Source: Liolophura sinensis (Eukaryota > Mollusca > Polyplacophora > Chitonida > Chitonidae). Taken from it: DNA of 64,000 bases. Made by a program: the position numbers and the translations under genes. The stretch is from the NCBI RefSeq assembly GCF_032854445.1, contig NC_088301.1, positions 58,354,512 through 58,418,511 of the forward strand. The letters are read 5' to 3'. The stretch's first letter is position 1, and each line of letters begins with the position of its first letter. Shown piece by piece: positions 12,101-23,373 of the stretch. Below the pieces are notes generated by a model. That model saw only the letters and a program-made list of their open reading frames with translations, had not been told where the DNA came from and searched no databases.

Positions 12101-13478
12101 TTAAGATAAACAAGCAAACAAAAGCAAAATTATAAAATCTGGATTTTTCATACCGACACCTCCACTGGTTTTATTCACCCTTCAGGCAGTTATCATGTGT
12201 ATCTAATTAATAAATTACCGAAAAAGCGGTAAAATTATAATTGCCTTCCATGCATTTGTCTGGTTACTACATATAATTCCTTTACATCCTTAGCACCTAT
12301 TTTTAGTTTGGAGACCTGTATAATTACATTCTTATGTTTTTGCAAACCTACAGAACCACATTCCCTCTAATACATATCAGAAATTTTTCATGGAGATATC
12401 ACAGCGCTGTCAAAATTTTATGGCAATCTGTGAAAACCATTAGTCACACATTTCAATGTTTTGGAAAACACAAACTTTGGAAAAAAAATTCGGAATTAAA
12501 GATGTTATCATTATAGTCAGAGAAGGATGGGGTGTTATTATATATCTTATTTTTTAGGATAAAATCAATATGAACACGAAATTATTTTACAGCCGACATG
12601 ACTCGTTTATGTGTAGTGGAGTGTTTATGGACTTCACAATACCATGGCATGGGTTGTTGATACGTGCATGTGTGAAACATAGGCCTATTTACAAGTTAAA
12701 CAACCGGTCTGTTACAAACACATGTATAAAGAGACCATTGCAGATAGTTCGCATATATATCAAGGAAAGGTTTTGCCATACAAGGTAGTCTTGGGATATA
12801 TATATATATATATATATATGGATGATATGTCCAACACTTGCTATTTGCACACAGACTTTCCAACTTTTGAAAGAACAAGGATATCGAATGGTAAAATATC
12901 GTTGCTCCTAGATGGCGTTTGGTACGAAAACATTATTTATTAGATTTTTAACCGTTGTGTCATTATACATCTAAACTGATCAACCTATGAGATGTTTGCC
13001 GCCTATAGCATGTTTGCTTATACATAGGCCTACGCGCGATATACAGGTTCTTCGCGATGTGTGTATTATAGGATGTTACCTTATGCATGGGCCTACGTCT
13101 GATATACAGGTTCTTCGCGATGTTTGCCCTGCTATAGCGTGTTAGCTTATACATAGGCCTACGCGCGATATACAGGTTCTTTGAGATGTGTGCCTCCCAA
13201 TAGCATGGTAGCTTATATATAGGCCTACGTGCACTGTAAAGATTCTTCACGATTACAATCTGACTATGTAAAAATAAAGATATTTCACCTCAGTCTTCTC
13301 TGAGTAAAATGAATGACTATGGCTTAATGCCACTCCTGAGAACTGATACTAGAAGCCCCTGGTTGCAATGAATCGGCTATGGCAACTATTATACAGATGT
13401 ACCTGAAGCATATCCTTCACATAGTTCTCTCCGGCCTCCCAGTCCCATGCAGACATCTTCCTGTTAAGTCCCCCGAAA
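134..13478 (-). CDS. HDAC6: HDAC6-like histone deacetylase, two catalytic domains, 3' end outside window
   Basis: Class IIb zinc-dependent lysine deacetylase; family members act mainly in the cytoplasm on tubulin and other non-histone proteins. Exons (minus strand, 5' to 3'): 13478-13403, 11943-11897, 11724-11583, 11054-10917, 10400-10329, 8195-8170, 7898-7794, 7218-7150, 6401-6275, 6066-6001, 5659-5600, 5174-5085, 4359-4253, 4116-3991, 3770-3627, 3163-3110, 2936-2849, 2480-2440, 1591-1495, 1072-1001, 525-500, 238-134. All phases close; about 618 residues are visible from the ATG at 13456-13454. Domain 1 (about residues 35-368) has [34 protein letters not shown] and GGY, so zinc ligands and catalytic His and Tyr are present. 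A linker of about 90 residues follows, then domain 2 with NHPECPERL and [16 protein letters not shown]. An intact second domain argues for HDAC6 over HDAC10. The C-terminal zinc finger expected for HDAC6 would be off the edge. The ATG is uncertain because the first exon is open upstream and begins at an acceptor. Donors after 11583 and 6275 are GC, not GT. Confidence 0.93.
4684..4915. repeat. 58-bp minisatellite, four near-identical copies
   Basis: Units start at 4684, 4742, 4800 and 4858, exactly 58 bp apart, each beginning aatgtgctgaaatcagg and ending gtacggcgatcat. The copies differ at only a few positions. More diverged related sequence precedes them from about 4570. The array lies in the HDAC6-like intron between the exons at 5085-5174 and 4253-4359. 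Confidence 0.95.
7437..7745. repeat. Degenerate tandem repeat of about 36 bp
   Basis: A phrase close to 'gttgactcgagattttggacgatttgtcttgtgcga' recurs about eight times with substitutions and small indels. It is intronic in the HDAC6-like gene, just downstream on the gene's strand of the exon at 7794-7898. Confidence 0.8.
8265..8422 (+). mobile_element. SINE-like retroposon (family 1)
   Basis: Body reads ...cagcaacctgcggatggtcgtgggtttccgccgg... then cctcccaccataatgctggc, gtataagtgaaatattcttg, and ends in an (aaat)n tail. The same body recurs at least ten times in this window in both orientations. Confidence 0.75.
8512..8735 (-). mobile_element. tRNA-derived SINE (family 2), minus orientation
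   Basis: On the minus strand it begins with a tRNA-like head (gatggctcagttggtagaac) followed by 'gtggaaatccatcctgcagc'-type body sequence. It matches the elements at 40138-40447 and 51053-51418. A short 'ORF' over it is only repeat sequence. Confidence 0.75.
8817..8924. mobile_element. MITE-like fold-back element with perfect 25-bp inverted ends
   Basis: Bases 8817-8841 (gtggcctcactgtaaaaag then tttgat) are the exact reverse complement of 8900-8924. The inner parts continue as an imperfect inverted repeat (gatacatgca / tgcatcaatatc). No coding capacity. Intronic in the HDAC6-like gene. Confidence 0.8.
9078..9435. mobile_element. Long imperfect inverted repeat (fold-back element)
   Basis: The left arm (about 9078-9171: aatacgcaggtttcgag..., acaacagagtgacgtcc..., gtagggcca) pairs with the reverse complement of the right arm (about 9341-9435: gttagccctac..., ggacgtcactctgttgt..., aactgcgtatt). 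Arms are roughly 95 nt and differ by substitutions and small indels. The centre of about 170 bp is unrelated. Likely a non-autonomous DNA element; intronic. Confidence 0.75.
9640..9745 (+). mobile_element. SINE-like retroposon (family 1), truncated
   Basis: Contains acctgcggatggtcgcaag, cctctcaccataatgctggc and gtataagtgaaatattcg, then 'aaaacaccaatcaaataaat'. The head is missing. Confidence 0.7.
12795..12822. repeat. (TA)n microsatellite
   Basis: Uninterrupted ta repeats between 'cttggga' and 'ggatgat'. Confidence 0.9.
12985..13250. repeat. Tandem repeat of about 62-66 bp, four copies
   Basis: Each unit contains 'gcttatacataggcctacg' followed by cgcgatatacaggttcttcg and a more variable segment. 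Units start near 13015, 13079, 13145 and 13211. It is intronic, upstream of the HDAC6-like exon at 11897-11943. Confidence 0.85.
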
Positions 13479-13714
13479 CTGCAAGAAAATGGCGAGGAAA
13501 ATATTAACAATATACTCCCAAAAAATCTGTAGGTCTAAGCCGACCATAGTATTCAACCGCTGAAATGCAATACGATACACGAAGTACGATCTCACTGCAA
13601 TTACTCAATCACACATATAACATGTATGAATAACTGCCAAGTAACAAGTAATCACGAAGAGACAGCACCAAAACAAAACGTAATGAAGATATATATACAT
13701 GCCACAAGGCCATG

Positions 13715-14180
13715 CGAATTACACTACACCACAGTGCCAAGGGCTTTCCAACAGAAGTATAACGTACCACAGAATTACACCGTGTTAAAAGGCCAAGGAC
13801 ATTTCAACACAAGTACACTGTACCACAAACAAGGGATATTCCTTCAGAACTGCACTGTTCCACAAAACCAGAGACGTTTCAACGGAATTACACCGTTTGA
13901 CAGGACCAGGGACTTTCAAACAGAATTACACTGTACCACAAAGCCAGTGATGACCAGGCATGTTCCAACAGAATTACACCCTGCGACAAAGCCATTGTTG
14001 TTCCAGCAGAATTTCATCCTGTGACAAGGCCCGGGGTGTTCCAACAGAATTACACCCTGTGATAAGGACCAAAGATGTTCCAACAGAATTACACCTTGTG
14101 ATAAGGCCAGGGATGTTCCAATAGAATTACACCCTGTGATAAGGCCTGGGATGTTCCAACAGAATTACAACAGAATGACA
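13715..14180. repeat. Tandem repeat of about 38 bp
   Basis: The phrase 'gttccaacagaattacaccc' followed by tgtgataaggccagggat recurs about 12 times, cleaner towards the right end. It accounts for a 132-codon open frame at 13626-14024. Confidence 0.88.
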
Positions 14181-14389
14181 AAGCGTGGCGAGCTCACGAC
14201 TGAATGGGAACATCCAAGCCTACATTATAAACCCGCATGTCTCAGAGATCGACCTGATTCTTATATGTCATTATGGAGCCGAAAGAGATGGAAGGTACGT
14301 GATGTAAAATGACAAACAGAACACTGTAAACATATCTACTTTCGTCTGTATTATATTCACATTCACAAACAGGAGCACGTGTACAAGTA

Positions 14390-14960
14390 TATTTTACGGA
14401 CCTGTGAGATTGTGCGGCTGCCATTACTCACTTGTGACATTGTGAGGCTATAGGGCTGTAAGATATTTAACGGACTTGTGTGGTTGTGAGGCTATATTAT
14501 TAGGAATATGTGGCATTGTCACGTTCTTATCACGCATTTGTCAGAGTGCCATGCTCCTATTACGCATTTGTGTGACGGTAAGGATATATTATTACGGACC
14601 TGTGAGATTGTAACGATATACATTATTACTACCTTGTGAGACTGTCATGCTCTTGTTATGCATTTGTCAGATTGTAAGGCTATAGTATTACGGACCTGTG
14701 ATATTGGAAGGCTATACTACTACCCCCTTGTGAGATTGTCATGCTCTTATCACGCACTTGTGAGATAGCCAGGATATTATTAAGCGCCTTTGAGTGCTGG
14801 AATATACTAAGCACCTGTGAGATTGCCCTACCAAGAATACCAGGATATACTTGCACATCTGTAAGATTGCTAGCATATTATCATGCACCTGTTAGATTGC
14901 CAGGATAATATTACGTTACCGTGAGACTCTCAGGCTATTATACGGCACAGTGGGATGTTC
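14390..14960. repeat. Degenerate tandem repeat of about 30-40 bp
   Basis: Variants of 'ttacggacctgtgagattgt' alternate with 'cttgtgagattgtcatgctc' and 'ttatcacgcatttg', with repeats of 'nttgtgaga' throughout. The copies are much more diverged than the adjacent 38-bp array. Confidence 0.75.
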
Positions 14961-16287
14961 TATCATTTTGAATTTTACAGACATATGTATGCGTGCTATA
15001 TACAGCTCTTTAATTCACATATATGAATTAAGGTATACCTTAGTGTAACAAGCGAAATTCTGCACTGTAGCTAATTTCGTGTCGTCTTGCATGTCCTCAG
15101 GGCACATGTTGAAGGGATACATAAAACCGTTTCTGATTGGATAGAGTGAGAGATATAGGCTATACCTGGCCTAAGCTGAATTTTACGTAAGGCGATTTAT
15201 TCAAGCGTCACCAAACTCAAAGCTTTTAACCCTCTATTTCCACTGTCAACCTACCATCGCCGAATACGTATCTCTTTCAAAGACAAGAGGCCCGTGTTTA
15301 GGAGATGTAAGAATTTGACCGAGTTGACCGACCGATCTATACAGACAGACAGAACGACCGACTTACATACATAGAGCTGTAAAGGCCCAGTGCCACTAAC
15401 ACTCACGACAAGTTAATGTAGCCTTCGACGGAAAAATCGCGGGTAATTGAGACGATCGTAAATTTTGAAATGACCGCATCATGTTCTGGGGGTAGTCTCA
15501 AGGAATCTTGGTGAATCTAAAGTATTTACAGCACTGAATATGGCAACTACGTTTTCATTTTCTTTGTCTTGATAATGTATGAATTTGCGTATATAGGTAC
15601 TGATATAAAAACACTTCAGTATCTGTTTTACCGCGTTATACCATGACCGATAACATCGGAGATAACTCAAGGGGTTTGATTCGTCGCCAGATGTTCATCT
15701 AATATTGAATGATGTGTAGCCTACCACATTGCTGGTGCATATCACCTCCAACTGCAAGACAGTCGCCTGGCCACAAGTGGTCAACCGTTTGTCCGTAATC
15801 AAAATTGATCAGTGCTTATCATAGATAAATTCTGAGTAGGCCTAACCTTAATCGGTCCGTCTTGGTCGGTTGAGCTCCGCACGAGCATCACAAACGATCT
15901 TAATGAAATCCTACGCACGTTTTTGTCAGAGTGCCCTTGATTCCATGATATCTGGCAAGTAGGGCCTACAGCCCCGTCCATGATACTCTATAGACTACCG
16001 GAATATATACTGGATGTTAGGCTCTTGGCTACTTTAAATATGTGATTGCCTCACGATGTTAACAAGCCGATTTCAGGACGATCCTATCATTTGGATTGCT
16101 TTGGCCTGCTCGTAGCATTACATGTTTCTCTAAATCGACCAAACTCCAGGTTGTCTTATTAAGTTCACAAACAAACCATCTCTATCATTCGTGATCACGA
16201 AAATCCAGATGAAGATAAAGATGAAGCCTATAGTTGCCCCTTATGTATAGGTTAAACAGTTTTAAAAAATTGTATCGATCTCTATCC

Positions 16288-16397
16288 TCCCACCATAATG
16301 CTGGCCTCCATGCTATAAAATGTTTTTGAGTACGGCGCAAAACACAGTCAAATAAAATAAATATACAAAAAAAATAACTAAATAAATAAATAAATAA
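16288..16397 (+). mobile_element. SINE-like retroposon (family 1), truncated
   Basis: Contains cctcccaccataatgctggc, tttttgagtacggcgcaaaa and an (aaat)n tail. Confidence 0.65.
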
Positions 16398-17697
16398 CTT
16401 ATCTTGGTTATATTATGCCACCCAACGCTTTATGACTGGGGCAACAAAGCTAGATATAAGCCTACAATGTTATAGACGACCTGCACATTTATATAATTGA
16501 CATGTCCTCTATTGCTAATAAACGAATAGTACAAGAAAGAGTTGAATTGGTTTGTATGTTTGGAAGAGATGGGGCAACACACCGCTCTGTAGCTTAAGCA
16601 TTCAACCTCAGCCTGGATGGTGCGCGACTTCTGGGACACCTTGTATATTACATAGCCTTCCCTGCCTATTGAGGCCATATTAAGCTACAGCTGCTTCTAC
16701 CTGAAACTGTGAACTTCATGTCTGATGACAGTGTGCATGCTATACCGGTGCCGTACCAGTAACGAGAATTAAGGGGCCCATTACCTTGTTGTCTGCCTGG
16801 GGCCGGCTTAGTACTTGGGTCTTCGGTCCCATTGATATACAAATATTATTCAAACGTAACTGGCAACTGGTTGCTATATAACGAAGGCGAGCTAATATCT
16901 CCTGTTTTAGACGATAGACCACGCTGCAAAACCTATTCAAAGCCCTTAGTTACCCCTCTGCCCTAGCGAGCCGTCTTCGTACCAGGTTTGTCTCGTACCT
17001 TGTCTCTTTACGTCAAAGCAGGATATTTGTGGAAGTTGCGCCCCTTTAAAATACCTCCAAATCTGTCGTTCCCCTCCAGTATGGCGACTGTGGATATGGT
17101 AATATTTTGTCTCTTTAATTCTCTTTAGATTCGTTATAACCATTACTCCTCTTTTAATATGATAATATTTGATATGTCGACAATGGACTCGCAGCGGCCC
17201 AACAGCCATAGGGATTTCACAGAAGTTGTATTTGACCTCTTTATTCACGTCTATAGATTAGAATTAATACAGTAGTGTATTATTAGTGGTCCAGATCTCG
17301 CTACATGGTGTAATTCTGGTTTATTCTTTATTGTGTGGTTATTTGTGACTTAAAACGGAATTTTGCCTTTCCATTCTTTAGGATCAGTTATTCCACTTAG
17401 TCACAGAAGAATAGATCTGCACAATTTCGAAATGTACAATTTTTTGGCTAAATTTTTATGTATTAGGGCCTACTGCTAGTCGTAATTTTACTCTGAACTA
17501 CTATCTGTACCATTCCTAAAATTGCTTCCGTACCTTGACGAACTGGAGCATCGGCTTTAATCATGCCTGAAGGTCATTGATAAAACTGGAATCCTGGGCA
17601 GCTGAGTTGAATGATGTATAGTGCTGTTTTAACACTGTACTGGAATTCAAACTTTTTTGACGAACCTCTAAAATATTTAGCAAAGAAACATGCCCCC

Positions 17698-17785
17698 CCT
17701 CCCCTCCAGCATATTGCTTGCCACCATTTTATAAGTGAGTTATTCGTGTACAGAGTAAAACACCAATCAAATAAATAAATCCAGG
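17698..17785 (+). mobile_element. SINE-like retroposon (family 1), 3' fragment
   Basis: Shows cttgccaccattttataagt, gagttattcgtgtacag and 'aaaacaccaatcaaataaat'. Confidence 0.6.
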
Positions 17786-19674
17786 AACAGTGGCGAAGTT
17801 ACTTTTAGTACTTCACAAACGACTTTCTGTCATTGGAATTTGTAGGCTTGTACAAGGGGAAGTTGTCTCCCCTTGTGTGATGGAAGGTGGACAGAACATT
17901 CGACCGAGAGAAGTAGGGTAGAGCGAAATAAATCTGATTTTGATGTATTATCTTGTTCATGGTTCCTTTATTTCAAGGTATCAAAAGTTTTCATGAGCTA
18001 CATCGGTACAAACTTTAGAATTTCAGTTGAGGTCCCTACTACTACTTGGAAGGGCACTGATTTTCACTTAGCCCCAGGTGACTATTTCAGTTCACTGGAG
18101 TATTATAGACAATGGTAAGCCATACACTTTCATGCCATGTCTGATAAGTCCTTTCTAAACGACAGCTGCAGCCAAAAACCAGTGTGGTCTTTTCCTTTTA
18201 CTCTCAGCTTGCAAACCAGCCTTGTATTCACGACACAGCAAACCATATCGAAACAAGGCAACCATTAGGCTCTTTTCTTGTTTAACGTGCATGTGTGATC
18301 CATGAACAATAACTTTTCAAGACCCGTAAATGTAGCGACCGCAAAATGGCTGCTGCGTCCTTACCAAGTGGAATAAACGTGGAATGATGCATGTGCGGGC
18401 AAACTGAGAGGTAAGAGCCAGTTAACATATCTTTTGGACTGCTGAGATCATTTAGAAAATATTTATTGGACTCTATGTGAAATGGTGTATTGCTTACCAT
18501 TGGCTCCTGCTGTGGCTATGATTATCCGCCAGCCCAGTATAAAGAGAAGAGCGGAAATAGCCACCTGGGGCTAATTTTCACTAAGCTCTGCTCAGTTTCC
18601 ACCTATAAACCTTCCTGCCATTGTACAAATAACATTTGTGTATGCCATTCAACAAGCAAAAAGTGGTATTAGTGAATCAGTTGGTCATTCCAAACAGGAA
18701 GGACCAAGTATGGTGAGGCAGGTAATCATCCCCAATGCAAGAAACTGTGCACCTAGACTAGCTAAACCGATAATAGCTGAGAGTGACAGCTACTGACACA
18801 CTCGTAAGACTACTTTTTTCAGTTCTGTTTTACTCGTCTTTTCCTGTTATATGGCAAGCATGCAACTGACAAAACTCCATACATGCACTTAAGTGATGTA
18901 TAGGTCATAAAATCGAAGAATTGTTGCCAGCTCACATTGAAATGTTTTGTTTTTTTTGTTTTTTTTTTCATTAGATAAATGTGGAGTTGGGAAAATGACT
19001 GCACTACAAATGTAACTTTGTGGAAAATTCTTGGACACTGTTATGCACCAATCGATTCAATAAGTATATAACAAATGTAACTTAAAGCTTTATGCTTCCG
19101 CTGCGTGAACCACATGTACTCTACCAGGATTTGCGTATAATGTCTCTATACCATAGCTTATCCATTCTAATTCATAACACTTATTTAATGCAAGACAGCC
19201 TTTCTCTTTACACAAAAATGTTTCCAAAGAAAAAGGCCACAAAGATTCAAACTATTCCCCAATTTTCAACCTTTTCTCCACAGCAACTTTGTTAGTCCAC
19301 TGTACTGTGTAAGATGCCTGATGGACCATGGCAGAAATAGATTTTAAAATTGGTAAAATGACAGTATTCATCTCATTATAAATTTTATGTTTGACAAATA
19401 GGGCAAACGTTAACCAAAAGGAAACTTTTAACTTTCATGAGTGCTTCAACCAAGTTTTATGCTTTTGATTCCCAAATTTGCAGAATTGTGCTGGGATTTT
19501 GAAATTTGCACTTTCTTATCGTACCTCGCCCTTTCTTTGCCAAGTCATCACCAAAGCTGAAACGTTGTTTTTATTTGGTCTCTCTTGTGACCGTAAGATT
19601 GAATTAAACATTGATAGCATGTTAACAGGTGGATTTTTACCAAATAAACACTAAATCTCAGGTGGTCCAGTGCA

Positions 19675-19762
19675 GTTTGCTCACACCATAGTAATTCTGG
19701 CCGCCATAGTAAAAGTTAAATACTCTTGAGTATGGCGTAAAACACCAATCAAATAAATCAAG
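19675..19762 (+). mobile_element. SINE-like retroposon (family 1), 3' fragment
   Basis: Shows ctggccgccatagtaaaagt, ttgagtatggcgtaaaac and accaatcaaataaat. Confidence 0.65.
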
Positions 19763-19944
19763 TTCTGACAAAACAAGGCTCGATATTCTAGACTCGCATG
19801 GATAGACTGAGCTGTACAGGGACTAGATATTTATCTTGTACAGGCATAGCGTACGTCATACCCTGAGCATTGGTGTCAGTGTCCAATAATCGGGGAAAGC
19901 AATGCTGAAATAAATGTCAGTGGCAGTGTCTTAAAATATTTCAT

Positions 19945-20101
19945 CCTCTCCGGCCGTACGAAGGAAGGACTTCAGCAACCTGCTTATGGTTGTGGGTTTC
20001 CCCCCGGGCTCTGCCCGGTTTTCCTCCCACCATAATGCTGGCCGCCATCGCATAAGTGAAATGTTCGCGAGTACGGCATAAAACCCCAAACAAATAAATA
20101 A
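19945..20101 (+). mobile_element. SINE-like retroposon (family 1)
   Basis: Shows cagcaacctgcttatggttg, cctcccaccataatgctggc, cataagtgaaatgttcgcga and an (aaat)n tail. Confidence 0.72.
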
Positions 20102-23100
20102 AATATTTCGTATATTGGGCTTAGGTTTATCCAGTTCAATAACCATTTCAATCCAGATTTTGCATATTTAATAAATTTGGTGATTCTCCAAGATTGGTTT
20201 ATGCACAAAAGCTCCTTTCAGGTAACATTGTTAGATTTGGACAAAATTTTTGTTTACCTTGTAGAACTCCAGATCAAGTTTTAAAACCAGCTCCGTCCAT
20301 TCATGAATTTTGAATGTTTATTGACTTCTGTGACTCGCCAAAGAAAGCTGGTTTCTGAGCAAATCTGCCTCTATAAAGTTTTGCTTTTTCAGCCCAGGAC
20401 GTAAATTTTCTGAATTGCCTGGTTTGCTTTAGAATCTTGTTCTTAGACAGGTATTTCACCACCAAACTTGCATTACTCACAAGAATGGGTCAAAATTTCT
20501 GCATGCACAACTTTACAGCCTGGTGTTTATTGTAACCCCAGTGAATTAAGAGGTTTCCTCCAAACAAGTTCTTTTGGAGGGTACTTGCCTGGTCCATTTC
20601 CTTTTCCTGCTCCGCAAAGCTATGTAGCCAAATTATTGAAATTTTATGAATGAACTGGCTGGTGGTTCCTCCAAAGGATTTATGTATGGTGTTATGTTTG
20701 ATTTTATGTACTTTGGGTTTAGGCATTAAACTTTGTTAAATCTGGGCATGACTTGCTGCACTTAAATTTTTTTACTGTGATGATCTTCTCAGTTGTTAGC
20801 ATCTATACGAAAACAGGAGGTTTAGGCATGCATGATTACTATGTTTTTACTCAATGCAGTCTTTCAAGAACTGATTCATGCCTTGATTTTGTGAACAAGT
20901 TTTACCTCTGCTACCTAATCGAAAGTCAAGACAAAATTTTACTGACCTGCTTTATTTTGGTCAGAAAAAAACGGCAGCTTTCACTAAGAAGTCAGCTTTC
21001 TTATATAATTTTTACATAAGTTCCATTTTGATTTTCATAGTAACATTTGACATACTTTTAGCGTTCGTACTTGCACAGTTGCATTATCTCAAATGAGACG
21101 CCACAATGCAAAATCTACAATTTCAAGGATTTTCATGCAGATTCCATGTGCAGATCAAATTGTAGGTCAAGGGTCAGTTGTACTGAACATTCTCAGGTCA
21201 CAGGCCATCCTTGATAACATTGTGAACACAAATGCCTTTGACCTACTTCTGAGGGCACATTTGTTACTCAGTGTATCCAAATGTGCTAGTTGGGCAATAT
21301 TGTCTCCAAGCATGTCACTGAATGTATTTTTTATTTCTTCAAGGCCCTTTTTAAGGGTAGAGTTAGGTATGAAAGGTTCTGTCCTACATTTGATGGGTCA
21401 TTTCAAGATTACTCAAAATGTAAACAAACCAGAAAGGGTTACTCAGAATTTCATTTTGGAATTGCTGCATTATGCTGAAGCCATTCTAGTGAATGAATTG
21501 TTCAAGAGCAGAAAGTTGTGTATATGAGGTTCTAGCAAATCCTGTCCTAAAACACTAGTGTCAAGCAAAAGAGGGCACAAACTGATAACCTGTGGCACTG
21601 ATGGATTTGGTGTGGAATGTTAATTTTGGCCATAGAACAAGGTCAGTTATGAATAATATATATCTATAATTATAATAACAAAAATTGACCTTGTATGAAT
21701 TCAAAACTAAGTTAATCCCATTCCTATTCATTCTAGATGTATGAATTACCCTCATTTCATGCATATGATAATCACTTATGTGAATGGTCTAAGTGGAACT
21801 AGATGTGTTGTAATGTCCTGCATCCAAGGATGAAATGTACATGCATTTGTAAACATTTAAAATACATAAGGTAATGAAAAACGCAAACTTTGCAATGGTA
21901 TCGGCTTAATGCCTGGTTTTGGACACTGGTGTTGTTGGTTCCATTTATCTCGTCTATTTCCTTTAGCTGTTATTGATTACTGTTAGACTAGACCAAATAA
22001 TTTGAAAATCATTGTAATGGTGAATTTCATGTTCTTTACTTTCAGGGTCACCGCATGTATTTGGCGTGAGAGCGCCATTCAAGATTTACAAGTTGGATCT
22101 GGTCTACCTCCCCACTGTAAGATTTATGTATGTGGAAATGTTCAGTGTGAGGTCCTTCTGTGGGACAATCTTGAGGTAACTCCAGGAGAGCCCTCAATTG
22201 TTCACATAAGGATGACACTTTGAACTTTCAAGGTCAAATACGACTTTGAAAACTGTGGTCTTAGTACTGGTGCTCTGTTAAAACAAGTGCATGTCAGTCG
22301 TGTAATTTTTCTGCAAACATTTGTGCAGAGCTGTTCAGGACTCCAATAGGTCAAATATCTAATTGGCTGTACTTTATGGTTCTGTATGCTCTGCAGATAA
22401 ATTGCAAAACTGTCAGCACTACTTTTCAGGACTATTTTCCTTAGGGCATTGTACGTGTTCCGGCACCTATAGAGCGGTTTTCACTTAGCTGTATTGGCCT
22501 CCAGGTTGAAAACTTCCATTGAGAAAGGCATACATCAACTAGATATTTTGGGAAATTCACTGCTTTAATTTGATGACAGGTCATGCTAATGAAACGGGTA
22601 TTTCCCAATATTTCTAGTTTTTGACTTTTTTCAGTGGTTTTAATGTGCGTATTTGCAGTTCATTGGTTATGATTTCTTTCGTGGTTGCCAGTGGCTTGGC
22701 TGTTAAGTGTGCCTTGATTTCGATATTAAGTTGAAATTGTTAATAGCCTTCATCCACCTTGGCTGGTTGGCATTTAGGAGATTCAAAATCATTGAGCATT
22801 CTCATAGAAAATATGTGGTTTATGTGCATAATGTTATTATGTTGACTGTGTGTAAAATAGAGGAAATTTCCATGCATTGCCTACATCCATGTAATGTATA
22901 ATTAGCAGCATGTAGCCACTAAAGGATGTTCACTTTAGCATTAACATTAAAACTGGAAAAAAATTTGCTAGACCATGTGCTATAGACTTCTTGGAACAAT
23001 ACTTCAAAACAGTTGTTTTTAATACCAGTTCATTAAAAATCATGTTTATAACAAATACAATCCAGCCCTATCTTGAAATAAGGTTTCTCAGATACCTGGC

Positions 23101-23373
23101 GATGGTTTACTGCCTATCTAGTTTTATGATATACTAAATATTTCCAGATATCGTTATGTATGTGTTTTTTTGTATTTTGTTTTTAATTTTGTCTGCACTC
23201 CTGACTCCTGTCATATTGCAAGTTTCTGACCTGCAGTTTATATTTTTAAACATTTTGCTAATAGTAAAAGGATTGAAATAAGCTCATCCATACTTGTCCT
23301 ACTGAAGTAAACTACTCATACTGATTCATATCTGTACTGTTCCAGGCATCTCCCTGTGCACCTGTCTGGGGTA

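Larger units (their letters stand above)
13479..23345. other. Intergenic or 5'-intronic region between two divergent genes
   Basis: No exon is convincing here. The region must hold the promoter of the HDAC6-like gene (minus) and the 5' end of NKRF-like gene A (plus), whose first visible exon begins at an acceptor (ttccag|gc at 23345). Possible non-coding plus-strand exons end at donors near 18115 (caatg|gtaagc) and 22173 (cttgag|gtaactcc; acceptor tttcag near 22045), but nothing confirms them. Contents seen: two minisatellites and four SINE fragments, listed separately. Confidence 0.5.

Noticed and set aside
13626-14024. 132-codon open frame
   Set aside because: It lies across the 38-bp tandem array, and its repeated peptide simply mirrors the repeat unit.
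12985-14960. CRISPR-like direct repeats
   Set aside because: The units are contiguous tandem repeats without unique spacers in a spliced eukaryotic genome.
16430-16678. 82-codon minus-strand frame as a possible first exon of the HDAC6-like gene
   Set aside because: It begins with a plausible ATG, but no donor in the right phase was found and it shows no similarity to HDAC6 N-termini.
17078-17101. Short ATG segment ending at a donor (atggcgactgtggatatg|gtaata) as a first coding exon of NKRF-like gene A
   Set aside because: Its phase 0 end does not match the frame of the exon at 23346, where a phase 0 join soon meets a stop.
21093-21527. 144-codon plus-strand open frame upstream of NKRF-like gene A
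   Set aside because: No domain or motif was recognised, the composition matches flanking non-coding DNA, and no splice context links it to a gene. It is the longest unexplained frame, so not fully excluded.
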